Assembly (NCBI RefSeq): GCF_037450285.1
Contig: NZ_JAQISN010000005.1
Span: 62,001 to 126,000 of the forward strand
Reading direction: 5' to 3'
DNA length: 64,000 nucleotides
Source: Erwinia sp. SLM-02
GTDB lineage: Bacteria; Pseudomonadota; Gammaproteobacteria; Enterobacterales; Enterobacteriaceae
Below are positions 44,211 to 52,581 of this stretch, in pieces. The translations under genes and the position numbers were made by a program. Every line of letters starts with the position of its first letter. The stretch's first letter is position 1. The notes under the pieces are model-generated. The model made no database searches and was not told where the DNA came from. It saw nothing but the letters and a program-made list of their open reading frames with translations.

Positions 44211-44731
44211 AGTTTTATCTGCAGGTTGATGGGTATAAGTGAAGTATCCACTTACTTTATAGCCGATATTGCGTTTGTTTTTTCATTTTTTTCTCCTGAC
44301 ATTCAGCCGTCAGACCGGCCCGGGTGAAATAAGATAAAGCCGCAGGCGTTAATATTTACCGGAGCCTCGCCACGCGGATAAAATAAAGAACAAATTTTTA
44401 TTGCCCACATTAGCTTAATCTTACTCTCTTAATGTGGTCGCCTGTTTTATCGCCAGCGCTTTTCTTAGACAAAATCCACCACATAGTGCATTGTTTTTAC
44501 TGTAGTTATTTTTATGTTTCTTGAAAGTTGATTTTTTGTTCCTGTTGGTTAACAATTAATGAAATAGTTTATATTGGCACAGGAATATCTGTTCATTGTC
44601 GGTGGTTAAATTTAGAATAATAAACAATCCACCCGGGTAATTTTATATTCGCAACAGGATGTCGTAACTTCATTATTTTTTAATCGTCGCCTGCAACAGC
44701 ATTATAAGAATTTTTATTTGGAGCCCACCTG
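44211..44731. promoter_or_regulatory. Divergent promoter region of the fumarate module
   Basis: 521 bp, AT-rich, without a convincing gene. It must hold promoters for the leftward exchanger-fumarase pair and the rightward reductase-apbE pair. CCACATTA (44405) and TAATGTGG (44430) form an interrupted dyad that could be an operator. GTTAACAATTAATG near 44548 loosely resembles an ArcA site. I see no full FNR box (TTGAT-N4-ATCAA). Confidence 0.45.
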
Positions 44732-47509
44732 ATGAATACGCTAAGCCCTGTTCTTAACCCCCTGACGCTGCCGAACGGCGCCGTGCTGAAAAACCGTCTG
44801 TTAATGGCCCCGATGACCACCTGTACCGGCTTTTACGACGGCACGGTCACCAGCGAACTGGTTGAATACTACCGCGACCGCGCCGGCAGCATCGGCACGG
44901 TGATCGTTGAATCCTGCTTTATCGACCCCAAAGGTCCGGCCTTCCCCGGCGCTATCGGCATCGACAGCGACAACAAAATCCCGGGTCTGGCAAAAATTGC
45001 ACACGCTATCAAGACCAAAGGCTCAAAAGCTATTTTGCAGATCTATCACGGTGGCCGCATGGTGGAACCGGAGCTGATCGGCGGCAAAACGCCGGTCGCC
45101 CCCAGCGCCATTGCCGCTCCCCGTGAAGGAGCGACCACGCCGCAGGCGCTGACCGCGGAAGAAGTTGAGGTGATGATCACCAAATTTGGCGATGCGGTGA
45201 ACCGGGCAATTAAAGCCGGGTTTGACGGCGTGGAGCTGCACGGCGCGAATACCTATCTGATCCAGCAGTTCTATTCACCCAACTCCAACCAGCGCGATGA
45301 CAAATGGGGCGGCAGCCGCGACAACCGCACCCGCTTCCCGCTGGAGGTGCTGGAAATCACCCATAAAATGGTGCAGCGCTTCGCCGATTCGACGTTTATT
45401 ATCGGCTATCGCTTTTCACCGGAAGAGCTGGAAGTCCCCGGCATCCGCTTCGATGATACGATGTACCTGCTGGAGAAGCTGGCGGCGCGCGGCATTGATT
45501 ACGTGCATTTCTCCGTCGGCCAGCTGCTGCGCCCCTCCATCGTGGACCGCGACGACCCTACTCCGCTGATTACCAAATACCTCGCCGCCCGCACGGCCAC
45601 GCTGGCGAAAGTGCCTGTTATTGGCGTGGGCGGCGTGCTGAATAAAGCCGATGCCGAGCTGGCGCTGGAGAAAGGTTTTGATCTGGTGGCGGTAGGCAAG
45701 GCCTGCATCGCCTACCCGGACTGGGCCGACCGCATCATTAAAAACGAACAGCTTGAGCTGTTTATCAACAGCACCCAGCGGGAAGCGCTAAACATCCCTG
45801 AACCGCTGTGGCGATTCTCGCTGGTGGACGCGATGATCCGCGATGTCAGCTCCGGCGGCCGGAAATATAAAGCCGGCGTGTACCAGGAGAAAGTAGAAGC
45901 CGAAGCGCTGAAGCTTAAAATCAACGTCACGCTGGACACCGACCGTATTACCGATATCGCCATGGTGGCGGATGATTCGCTCGACGTGGATTTTACCACC
46001 ACCTTTGAGAAGCTGCGCACCCGCATGCTGGTGGCCAACAGCCCCTATGTGGATGCCATCACCGGGGCCACCACCCAGAGCGAGGCGCTGAAAAAAGCCG
46101 TCTCCCGCGCGATGACCACCTCCAGTAAAGAACACGTGATTGAGGAAGGCGGCAACCCGCAGGCACCGCAGAATTACGATGTGGTGGTGATCGGCAGCGG
46201 CGGTGCCGGTCTGGCGGCGGCGATCCAGGCCAGCGACGCCGGTGCGCACGTGGTGATTATCGAGAAGATGCCGACCATCGGCGGCAACACCATTAAGGCC
46301 TCGGTGGGAATGAACGCTGCGGAAACCCACTACCAGCAGCTGAAAGGCATTGAGGACAGCAAAACGCTGTTCTATGACGAAACGTTGAAAGGCGGCAAAT
46401 TCAAAAACAACCCGGTTCTGCTGAAAGAATTTGTCGAGCGGGCGCCGGGGGCGATTGAATGGCTGAAGGACAATGAGATTGAACTCAGCGATATCACCAT
46501 TACCGGCGGCATGAGCATTGAGCGCACCCACCGCCCGGCCGATCGCTCTGCCGTTGGCGGTTTCCTGATCAGCGGCCTGGTGAAAGGCATTAATCAGCGC
46601 AGTATTGAGGTGCTGCTGGAAACCTCCGTGGAGGAGATCCTGCTGGAAAACGGCGTGGTCAGCGGCGTGAAGGTGGTGGATGAATACAACGACAGCCGCG
46701 TCCTCAACGCCAAAAGCGTGATTGTGGCCACTGGCGGCTTCAGCGCCAACCGCGAAATGGTGGTGAAATACCGTCCGGAGCTGGATGGCTTCGTCACCAC
46801 CAACCATAAGGGCGCCACCGGCAGCGGGATTGCCATTCTGCAGAAAATTGGCGCAGGCACGGTGGATATGGGCGAAATTCAGATCCACCCGACCGTGGAG
46901 CAAACCACCTCTTATCTGATTTCCGAAGCGATCCGCGGCGGCGGCGCGATTCTGGTCAGCCAGGCGGGCCAGCGTTTCTATAACGAAATGGAAACCCGCG
47001 ACAAAGTGTCGGCGGCAATTATCGCCCTCCCGGAGAAAAGCGCCTGGATTATCTTCGACAACCAGGTTCGCGGCAATAATAAAGCCGCCGATGAGTACAT
47101 CGCCAAAGGCTTTGTGGTCAGCGCCCCCACTCCGCACGAGCTGGCGGTAAAACTGAATATGGATCAGGAAAGCCTGCAAACCACGCTGGGGCGCTACAAC
47201 CAGTTTGTTGAGCAGCAGAACGATGAGGATTTTGGCCGCACCACCGCGATGCGTCATCCGCTGAATCAGGCACCGTACTATGCCATCCGCATTGCGCCCG
47301 GCGTGCATCACACCATGGGCGGCGTCACCATCAATACCGAGACGGCGGTGCTGGATGCGCAGCAGCAGCCGATCGGCGGCGCATGGGCGGCGGGTGAAGT
47401 GGTCGGCGGTATTCACGGCGCTAACCGCATCGGCGGTAACGCCATAGCGGACATCATCATCTTCGGCACGCTGGCCGGGCGCAACGCCGCCGCCTGGGCC
47501 AGGCGCTGA
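44732..47509 (+). CDS. Soluble NADH:fumarate reductase-type flavoprotein (OYE-FMN_bind-FAD)
   Basis: 925 residues, three domains. 1-350: old-yellow-enzyme NADH:FMN oxidoreductase (LLMAPMTTC, ELHGANTYLIQQFYSP). 355-465: FMN_bind domain with DAITGATT, where Thr447 is the expected site of covalent FMN attachment by ApbE. 475-925: fumarate-reductase flavoprotein with VVIGSGGAGLAAA, THRPADRSAVGG, HHTMGGV and GANRIGGNA. No signal peptide, so cytoplasmic. The layout equals the Klebsiella NADH:fumarate reductase; related enzymes reduce acrylate or cinnamates. ApbE directly downstream and the exchanger and fumarase alongside favour fumarate. Confidence 0.9.
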   Translation: MNTLSPVLNPLTLPNGAVLKNRLLMAPMTTCTGFYDGTVTSELVEYYRDRAGSIGTVIVESCFIDPKGPAFPGAIGIDSDNKIPGLAKIAHAIKTKGSKAILQIYHGGRMVEPELIGGKTPVAPSAIAAPREGATTPQALTAEEVEVMITKFGDAVNRAIKAGFDGVELHGANTYLIQQFYSPNSNQRDDKWGGSRDNRTRFPLEVLEITHKMVQRFADSTFIIGYRFSPEELEVPGIRFDDTMYLLEKLAARGIDYVHFSVGQLLRPSIVDRDDPTPLITKYLAARTATLAKVPVIGVGGVLNKADAELALEKGFDLVAVGKACIAYPDWADRIIKNEQLELFINSTQREALNIPEPLWRFSLVDAMIRDVSSGGRKYKAGVYQEKVEAEALKLKINVTLDTDRITDIAMVADDSLDVDFTTTFEKLRTRMLVANSPYVDAITGATTQSEALKKAVSRAMTTSSKEHVIEEGGNPQAPQNYDVVVIGSGGAGLAAAIQASDAGAHVVIIEKMPTIGGNTIKASVGMNAAETHYQQLKGIEDSKTLFYDETLKGGKFKNNPVLLKEFVERAPGAIEWLKDNEIELSDITITGGMSIERTHRPADRSAVGGFLISGLVKGINQRSIEVLLETSVEEILLENGVVSGVKVVDEYNDSRVLNAKSVIVATGGFSANREMVVKYRPELDGFVTTNHKGATGSGIAILQKIGAGTVDMGEIQIHPTVEQTTSYLISEAIRGGGAILVSQAGQRFYNEMETRDKVSAAIIALPEKSAWIIFDNQVRGNNKAADEYIAKGFVVSAPTPHELAVKLNMDQESLQTTLGRYNQFVEQQNDEDFGRTTAMRHPLNQAPYYAIRIAPGVHHTMGGVTINTETAVLDAQQQPIGGAWAAGEVVGGIHGANRIGGNAIADIIIFGTLAGRNAAAWARR

Positions 47510-47515
47510 TCCCCG

Positions 47516-48472
47516 GTGGACGGGGTGTATGCCTTTTCCACCGTGATGATGGGCTCCCCCATCCTGCTCAAGCTGTTTGAGCAGGATGACACGCTGGCGC
47601 GCGCGGTTTTCCAGCTGATCAAACAGCAGGAAAACCGGCTCACCGTCAATCGTCCCCACTCGGAGGTGATGGCGATTAACCACGCGGCGGGCCGCCATCC
47701 GGTCACCGTCAGTCCGCCGGTCTACGCGCTGATTAAGCACGCTCACCGGGTCAGCCTGCTGCCCGGCAGCGCGTTTAATTTCGCCATTGGCCCGCTGGTC
47801 AAGCGCTGGAAAATTGGTTTTCAGGGCAACAGCGTGCCGCCTGAAGATGAACTGGAGGCGTTACTGGCACTCACCCGGCCCGATGCCATTACGCTTGACG
47901 ACGAAAGCCACAGCGTGTTCCTGCATCAGCCGGGCATGGAAATCGATCTCGGGGCGATAGCCAAAGGCTGGATTGCCGACGTGGTGCGCGACTATCTGCG
48001 CCAGCGGGAGGTGGACTACGGGCTGATTAACCTGGGGGGAAACGTCCAGACGCTGGGCCACCGGACGGAGCGATCCTGGGGCATTGGCCTCAAGCAGCCG
48101 TTTGGCGCTCCTGATGCACTGATTGGAGTGATAAATGTGATCAATAAATCGGTGGTCACCTCTGGCGTCTATGAGCGTTACTTTGAGCTTGACGGTCGCC
48201 GCTATCATCACATTCTTGACCCGCAGAGCGGCTATCCGCTGGATAACGAACTGCTGAGCGTGACCGTCGTTTCGAAAGATTCGATTGACGGTGATATCTG
48301 GACCACCCTGCTTTACGGTATGGGGGTGGAACAAAGCCTTGCCTGCCTGCGCGACGTTCCCCACATCGAAGCCATTTTTGTCACCCGGGATCGCCGGGTG
48401 ATCTGCCCGTCACAGCGGCAGTTTAGTGTGAAGTTGCTGGATGACCGTTACCGGTTTGAAGGGATGGCGTAA
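47516..48472 (+). CDS. apbE: FAD:protein FMN transferase ApbE
   Basis: 318 residues from GTG 6 bp after the reductase stop; another GTG three codons later is possible. No signal peptide or lipobox, so cytoplasmic, unlike the usual periplasmic ApbE. Motifs: TVMMGSP, GAIAKGWIAD, INLGGNVQ, SGVYERYFELDGRRYHHILD, and Mg-site GDIWTTLLYGMG. It transfers FMN from FAD to Thr in the DxxTGAT motif; the upstream reductase carries exactly that motif, so it is the natural client. Confidence 0.92.
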   Translation: MDGVYAFSTVMMGSPILLKLFEQDDTLARAVFQLIKQQENRLTVNRPHSEVMAINHAAGRHPVTVSPPVYALIKHAHRVSLLPGSAFNFAIGPLVKRWKIGFQGNSVPPEDELEALLALTRPDAITLDDESHSVFLHQPGMEIDLGAIAKGWIADVVRDYLRQREVDYGLINLGGNVQTLGHRTERSWGIGLKQPFGAPDALIGVINVINKSVVTSGVYERYFELDGRRYHHILDPQSGYPLDNELLSVTVVSKDSIDGDIWTTLLYGMGVEQSLACLRDVPHIEAIFVTRDRRVICPSQRQFSVKLLDDRYRFEGMA

Positions 48473-48506
48473 AACGGGCGATGTCATCATCGCCCGGGGG
48501 GGGAAA

Positions 48507-49994
48507 CTAGTAACGCATCATCACCGATTTCAGACGCGTGTAGTCATTGATAAACGCACTGCCAAACTCGCGCCCGTTACCCGAGCCTTTAATGCCGCCA
48601 AACGGCAGCGCCGGGTCGAGTAACGTATGCATGTTGATCCAGACAATGCCCGCCTGCATACGCTCGCTGTAGCGCATAGCCTTATGCAGATTATGGGTCC
48701 AGACGCTGGCGGCCAGGCCAAACGGTGAGTTGTTAACCATTGCCAGCGCCTTTTCTTCATCGTCATAGGCCAGGAACGAACCGACCGGGCCAAACGTCTC
48801 TTCCCGCATCATCATCGAATTCTCACTGCGGACTTTCACCACCGTCGGCAGGAAATAATAGCCGGGCTGGTCGGGAGAACATCCGCCATAAACGATTTCA
48901 TCCCCTTCCTCTCTCGCCTGGTTAACCATGCCCAGCACTTTATCCAGATGCGCCTTGTTGGCCAGCGGGCCAATCTGGCACGCTTCATCCAGCGGCGAAG
49001 CAACTCTGAACTGAGCGAGTCGCTGGCTCAGTTTCTCCAGCACCTCATCCAGTTTGCCGGACGGCAGATAGAACCGCTCGGCCGAAGCGCAAACCTGACC
49101 CTGATTCAGATAGCCGGCCTCAATGATGCCGTTCACCATTTCTTCCACCGTCATATCATCAAGGAACAGCGCAGCGTTCTTGCCTCCCAGTTCCAGCGTG
49201 ACCGGTTTAGCCAGCGCGCTGGCCGAATTGCCAACGCCACGGCCGGTCGGCACTGAACCGGTAAAGGTCACCTTGGCGCAGAATGGGTGTTCAATCAGCA
49301 TTGGTCCCAGCAGCCTGCCGTCACCGTTGACCACGTTAATCGCGCCCGCAGGGAAACCCACCTCCGTTGCCAGCTGGGCAACGCGCAGCATGGTCAGCGG
49401 GGTATATTCACTGGGCTTGAGCACCACGGTACAGCCGCACACCAGCGCCGCCGCCATTTTCCAGATGGAAATGAGAATAGAGAAATTCCACGGAATAATT
49501 CCCACCACCACGCCCAGCGGCTCTCGCAGCGTATATCCCCTGAGCTTTTCACCCTGCGCGGCCGGGATCGAGATATCGGTCGTTTCCCCACAGATTTTTC
49601 CTGCCCAGCCGGCAAAATAGCGCAGAAACGCCACGGCCTGATCCACTTCCAGACCCCGTGAAAGGACAATGGTTTTACCGGAGCACAGCGTTTCAATCTG
49701 TGCCAGTTCCTCACGGTGGCGTTCCATGGCATCAGCCAGTTTTAACAGCAGATTTCCGCGCGCCAGCGCTGAGGTCGCCGCCCAGCTGCCGGTAAACGCC
49801 TGCTGCGCCGCCGTCATCGCCGCTTCAACATCTTCGACACATCCGTCATGGACGTGAGCGACCTGTTGCGCCGTGGCAGGATTTACAACCTGTCGTAACG
49901 CGCCTTTTCCTGGATGGCTGAGTCCGTTAATGAAATGACCGTGTTCACGTTGGAAAAACGATTTCACCGTTTCCAGAATTGCGACCTGGTTCAT
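48507..49994 (-). CDS. Aldehyde dehydrogenase (phenylacetaldehyde/betaine-aldehyde type)
   Basis: 495 residues from ATG after AGGAG; the longer in-frame start is rejected. ALDH motifs: IIPWNFSILISIWK, catalytic Glu in TLELGGKNAALF, catalytic Cys in NQGQVCASAER, and EEVFGP-like EETFGPVGSF. Belongs near FeaB/BetB/GabD-type enzymes; the substrate is not determinable. It is convergent with apbE (34 bp between stops) and has its own promoter region upstream. Confidence 0.88.
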   Translation of the reverse strand: MNQVAILETVKSFFQREHGHFINGLSHPGKGALRQVVNPATAQQVAHVHDGCVEDVEAAMTAAQQAFTGSWAATSALARGNLLLKLADAMERHREELAQIETLCSGKTIVLSRGLEVDQAVAFLRYFAGWAGKICGETTDISIPAAQGEKLRGYTLREPLGVVVGIIPWNFSILISIWKMAAALVCGCTVVLKPSEYTPLTMLRVAQLATEVGFPAGAINVVNGDGRLLGPMLIEHPFCAKVTFTGSVPTGRGVGNSASALAKPVTLELGGKNAALFLDDMTVEEMVNGIIEAGYLNQGQVCASAERFYLPSGKLDEVLEKLSQRLAQFRVASPLDEACQIGPLANKAHLDKVLGMVNQAREEGDEIVYGGCSPDQPGYYFLPTVVKVRSENSMMMREETFGPVGSFLAYDDEEKALAMVNNSPFGLAASVWTHNLHKAMRYSERMQAGIVWINMHTLLDPALPFGGIKGSGNGREFGSAFINDYTRLKSVMMRY

Positions 49995-50069
49995 AATAAA
50001 CTCCTGATTAATATTTATTTCAACCGTTGCATGGTGGCATTTGCCACCCGCCCGGAAAGGACTTTCCAT

Positions 50070-50409
50070 GTCTTTTCGGTGCCGTTAATCACCCGTATTC
50101 CCCTTCAGGATTCACATCTGCCGGGGAAATATTGGCCAGAATTGCAGGTCCGGGCGTTAAGCACCGAGGCATGTACAGTGGGGATAAGTCATACGAAAAA
50201 CATCCCGGTTTGGCGGGGATCGCTCGTTTTTCAATGGCACGAGAGTGCGCCACGTGATTAATTTGCGTTAACCGGGAGAGGGATTGTTTGTTTTTTCGTG
50301 CTTTTACTATTTTATATAACGAAAGTTAGCAAAATAACGATAATAAACTCTGAAAAACAAGAAATACCCGGCAGCATCACCGACGCCGGTATCCTGGATC
50401 CGTCGCCCG
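50070..50409. other. Intergenic region, no gene supported
   Basis: About 340 bp between the ALDH start and the end of the next minus-strand gene. The first 200 bp are GC-rich and contain only short open frames lacking ribosome sites; the remainder is AT-rich (TTTTTCGTGC ... TATATAACG) and probably holds the ALDH promoter. No repeat or RNA gene seen. Confidence 0.4.
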
Positions 50410-51000
50410 TTACCTTCCGGACAGCTGATGCCGAATCGCAGAAAGCGTGCGGCGACGAATCATCCCGCTGGCCGTGCGTATCAGCAGCCAGTAGGGCAGC
50501 AGCTTCAACCGCGTAGCTTTATCCGGGCAGCCGATAAAGGTTTCGGTTCGTAATCGCCAGGCTTCACCTTCCGCCACTAGCTGAAAGTGCAGCACCAGAC
50601 GCGCCACACCCGGCTGCTGGAACGCCGTAAACTCCCCGACGTCCCGCAGAGGGATAATGCCCATATCCGTTCGCCAGAATCGTCCTGTCAGGCCATAGCT
50701 GAGCGTATCCGGGCCGCGTTCAAGAGGCGTAAAGGTATGCAGGCCAAAAGCGGGCTGCGGTTCACGGGATGTTTTCGTTGAGGGAAACAGTTTCCCCGGC
50801 AGCTCGCGCAGGGTCATAAACGCATGGGAAAGCGGGTCACTGCGCATATCGTAGGCGGCAACGGCATCCAGAATCGCGTCGGCCGGGGCGAAAATCGGCC
50901 CGGATTCATGCCGTTCATGAAAATTATAGCCCGGCAGAAACGGCGTACCGCTGCCTGAATGACGACTTTCCTGTTCGCTAATATAGCCAAAGACGCGCAT
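50410..51000 (-). CDS. Protein of unknown function, possible SRPBCC-like fold
   Basis: 196 residues, soluble, starting MRVFGYISEQ. A central alternation of strands (FWRTDMGIIPLRDVGEF, GVARLVLHFQLV, WRLRTETFIGC) followed by a long C-terminal helix with LPYWLLIRTASGMIRR would suit a START/SRPBCC ligand-binding fold as in DUF2867-type proteins. No catalytic motif. Monocistronic by position. The call on fold is weak; that it is a gene is well supported by length and codon use. Confidence 0.6.
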   Translation of the reverse strand: MRVFGYISEQESRHSGSGTPFLPGYNFHERHESGPIFAPADAILDAVAAYDMRSDPLSHAFMTLRELPGKLFPSTKTSREPQPAFGLHTFTPLERGPDTLSYGLTGRFWRTDMGIIPLRDVGEFTAFQQPGVARLVLHFQLVAEGEAWRLRTETFIGCPDKATRLKLLPYWLLIRTASGMIRRRTLSAIRHQLSGR

Positions 51001-51100
51001 TATCGGTTCCTTTTGAACGGGCCAGTAGCGATAGTACGCATAAATTCAGCAACAAAAAAGCGCCGCTGTAAAACAGCGACGCTCCGGATGAAAGTGCAGA

Positions 51101-51358
51101 TCAGTGATAGCTGATAGTCGTCCCCACCAGGCTATTCGGTTCCGTATACGCGGCGGTGCGAATCGCCCTGGCAGGCACGGCGGTGGTCTTGCCCGACAGC
51201 TGGGTCGTCAGCGCAACCAGCGAGGTGCTGCCGGTGACAAAGCTGATTGTTGACGGCTGCTGCACCGTGGTCAGATAACCCTCTGTTTGTGCTGCCAGGC
51301 TGGCACCGGAAATCGTGCTCAGGATGACTGCAACAAGGGCGGTTTTGCGAATGTTCAT
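51101..51358 (-). CDS. DUF1471 (YdgH/BhsA/McbA) family periplasmic protein
   Basis: 85 residues with a signal peptide (MNIRKTALVAVILSTISGASLAA split at ASLAA). The mature part keeps the family's pattern of a helix plus strands ending GTTISYH, compared with GTAVIYQ in the next gene. DUF1471 proteins affect stress resistance, biofilm and outer-membrane permeability. It follows its paralogue on the same strand with a 36-bp gap, so the two are probably one transcript. More diverged than its neighbour. Confidence 0.7.
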   Translation of the reverse strand: MNIRKTALVAVILSTISGASLAAQTEGYLTTVQQPSTISFVTGSTSLVALTTQLSGKTTAVPARAIRTAAYTEPNSLVGTTISYH

Positions 51359-51394
51359 AATGTCCCCTTGATGCCTTTTCCTGTGATAAATGAA

Positions 51395-51652
51395 TTACTG
51401 ATAGATAACCGCGGTGCCGTGCAGTTTATTCGCACCGGATGTGGAGGTGATGCGGAAAGATTTCGCACCCGCCTGCTCTGCTTTTGCCGCCAGTTTCGCT
51501 TCCAGTGAGGAAAGATTTGACGCGCCGCCCGCAGAAATCACCCCAATCTGTTGCTGCTGCTGAGGTGCACTGTTGACCAGATCGGCCGCAAAGCCGGTGA
51601 AAGAAACGGAAGCCAGAGCGATTGCAGCGACGGTCATTTTAATGGTTTTCAT
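51395..51652 (-). CDS. DUF1471 (BhsA/McbA-like) stress protein
   Basis: 85 residues from MKTIKMTVAA; an earlier in-frame ATG is less likely. Signal peptide cleaved near TGFAADLV. The C-terminal GAKSFRITSTSGANKLHGTA and VIYQ end are characteristic of the BhsA/McbA family. In E. coli bhsA is divergent from the TetR-type repressor gene comR; here too a TetR gene is divergent, with a paired palindromic motif in between, so the same regulatory logic is likely. Confidence 0.85.
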   Translation of the reverse strand: MKTIKMTVAAIALASVSFTGFAADLVNSAPQQQQQIGVISAGGASNLSSLEAKLAAKAEQAGAKSFRITSTSGANKLHGTAVIYQ

Positions 51653-51702
51653 AATATTTACTCTCAATTTTGTGCTGTTTGGTTAGTTGGCGTCGTTATT
51701 AA

Positions 51703-51773
51703 TTAACGATCGATAATTAAATGTTATCCTCCGTCTGTCGTATCGTCAACATCATTTTATTAACGATCGATAA
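51703..51773. promoter_or_regulatory. Two TetR-operator-like sites TTAACGATCGATAA
   Basis: An identical 14-mer at 51703-51716 and 51760-51773, 57 bp apart, each containing the palindrome ATCGAT/CGATCG in AT-rich flanks. They lie between the DUF1471 gene and the divergent TetR gene. The size and near-symmetry fit TetR-family operators. Confidence 0.65.
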
Positions 51774-51933
51774 GTTAATAACTAATTCATTGAATTTACT
51801 ATTTTTATAGTGAGCACTTTTTTGCATAACGCCCGGAGAAATCTGCCATTACGTACCGCTCGACAGCGGCCATCAATGTTTTTATACTGATTGATAATTT
51901 AATCATTTGTGCGGTAATGCTAAGCGAGGAATG

Positions 51934-52581
51934 ATGACAACGACTGAGCAGGACGCAGCAACACGTAAAGGCCGGGGACGGCCAAAAACCTTCGATCGGG
52001 AAGCGGCGCTGGATATCGCGCTGGAGCTGTTCTGGCGTCACGGCTATGAAGCTACTTCCCTGGCCGATCTGGTGGCAGCAACCGGCGCAAAAGCGCCAAC
52101 GCTTTACGCTGAATTTACCAATAAAGAGGGCATGTTCCGTGCGGCGGTGGATCGCTATACCGAGAAATTCGCCAGCAAAAGTGCCGCCGCGCTCACCTGC
52201 CCGGACAGCTGTGTCGCCAGCGGCATAGAGAACTACTTCCGCTCAACGGCGGCCTGTTTCACCGACAGTGAAAAGCCGGGCGGCTGCTTCTTTATCTGCA
52301 CCTCAACCGGGCTTTCCGCCAGCTCCGAAGACGTGGCAAAAATGCTGCGCAGGCGTCACGACAATCAGGAACAGAACCTGCTGGCGTTTCTGCAGGATCG
52401 CAAGGCGGCCGGTGAGCTGGATCCGCAGGCCGACGTGGAGGGTATTTCTGCCTGGCTGGGCTGCCTGCTGCAGGGAATGTCCGTACGCGCCCGTGAAGGC
52501 GCGACGAATGCCGAGCTGAACGCACTGGTGGACACGCTGATGCTGCAGTGGCCGGTGCTCAGCAGGCTGGGTGTGAACTAA
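51934..52581 (+). CDS. TetR/AcrR-family transcriptional regulator
   Basis: 215 residues from the second of two adjacent ATGs, 4 nt after GAGG. HTH near 25-65 (AALDIALELFWRHGYEATSL, LVAATGAKAPTLYAEFTNKE), then a C-terminal ligand domain with several Cys (LTCPDSC, AACFTD, GGCFFIC) that could sense oxidants, electrophiles or metals. Divergent from two DUF1471 genes with paired operator-like sites between. Its 3' end overlaps the convergent monooxygenase gene by 4 bp. Confidence 0.88.
   Translation: MTTTEQDAATRKGRGRPKTFDREAALDIALELFWRHGYEATSLADLVAATGAKAPTLYAEFTNKEGMFRAAVDRYTEKFASKSAAALTCPDSCVASGIENYFRSTAACFTDSEKPGGCFFICTSTGLSASSEDVAKMLRRRHDNQEQNLLAFLQDRKAAGELDPQADVEGISAWLGCLLQGMSVRAREGATNAELNALVDTLMLQWPVLSRLGVN

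Noticed and set aside
44211..44731. Small RNA or riboswitch in the 521-bp AT-rich region
   Set aside because: No conserved riboswitch motif or terminator-ended structured segment; only a weak dyad, so it is kept as a promoter region.
45788..47746. A 652-codon minus-strand frame opposite the fumarate reductase
   Set aside because: His/Arg/Ala-rich antisense translation of a clear plus-strand gene; no motif or ribosome site.
49914..50261. A 115-codon plus-strand frame upstream of the 50410 gene
   Set aside because: Half of it is antisense to the aldehyde dehydrogenase start; no ribosome site or recognisable motif.
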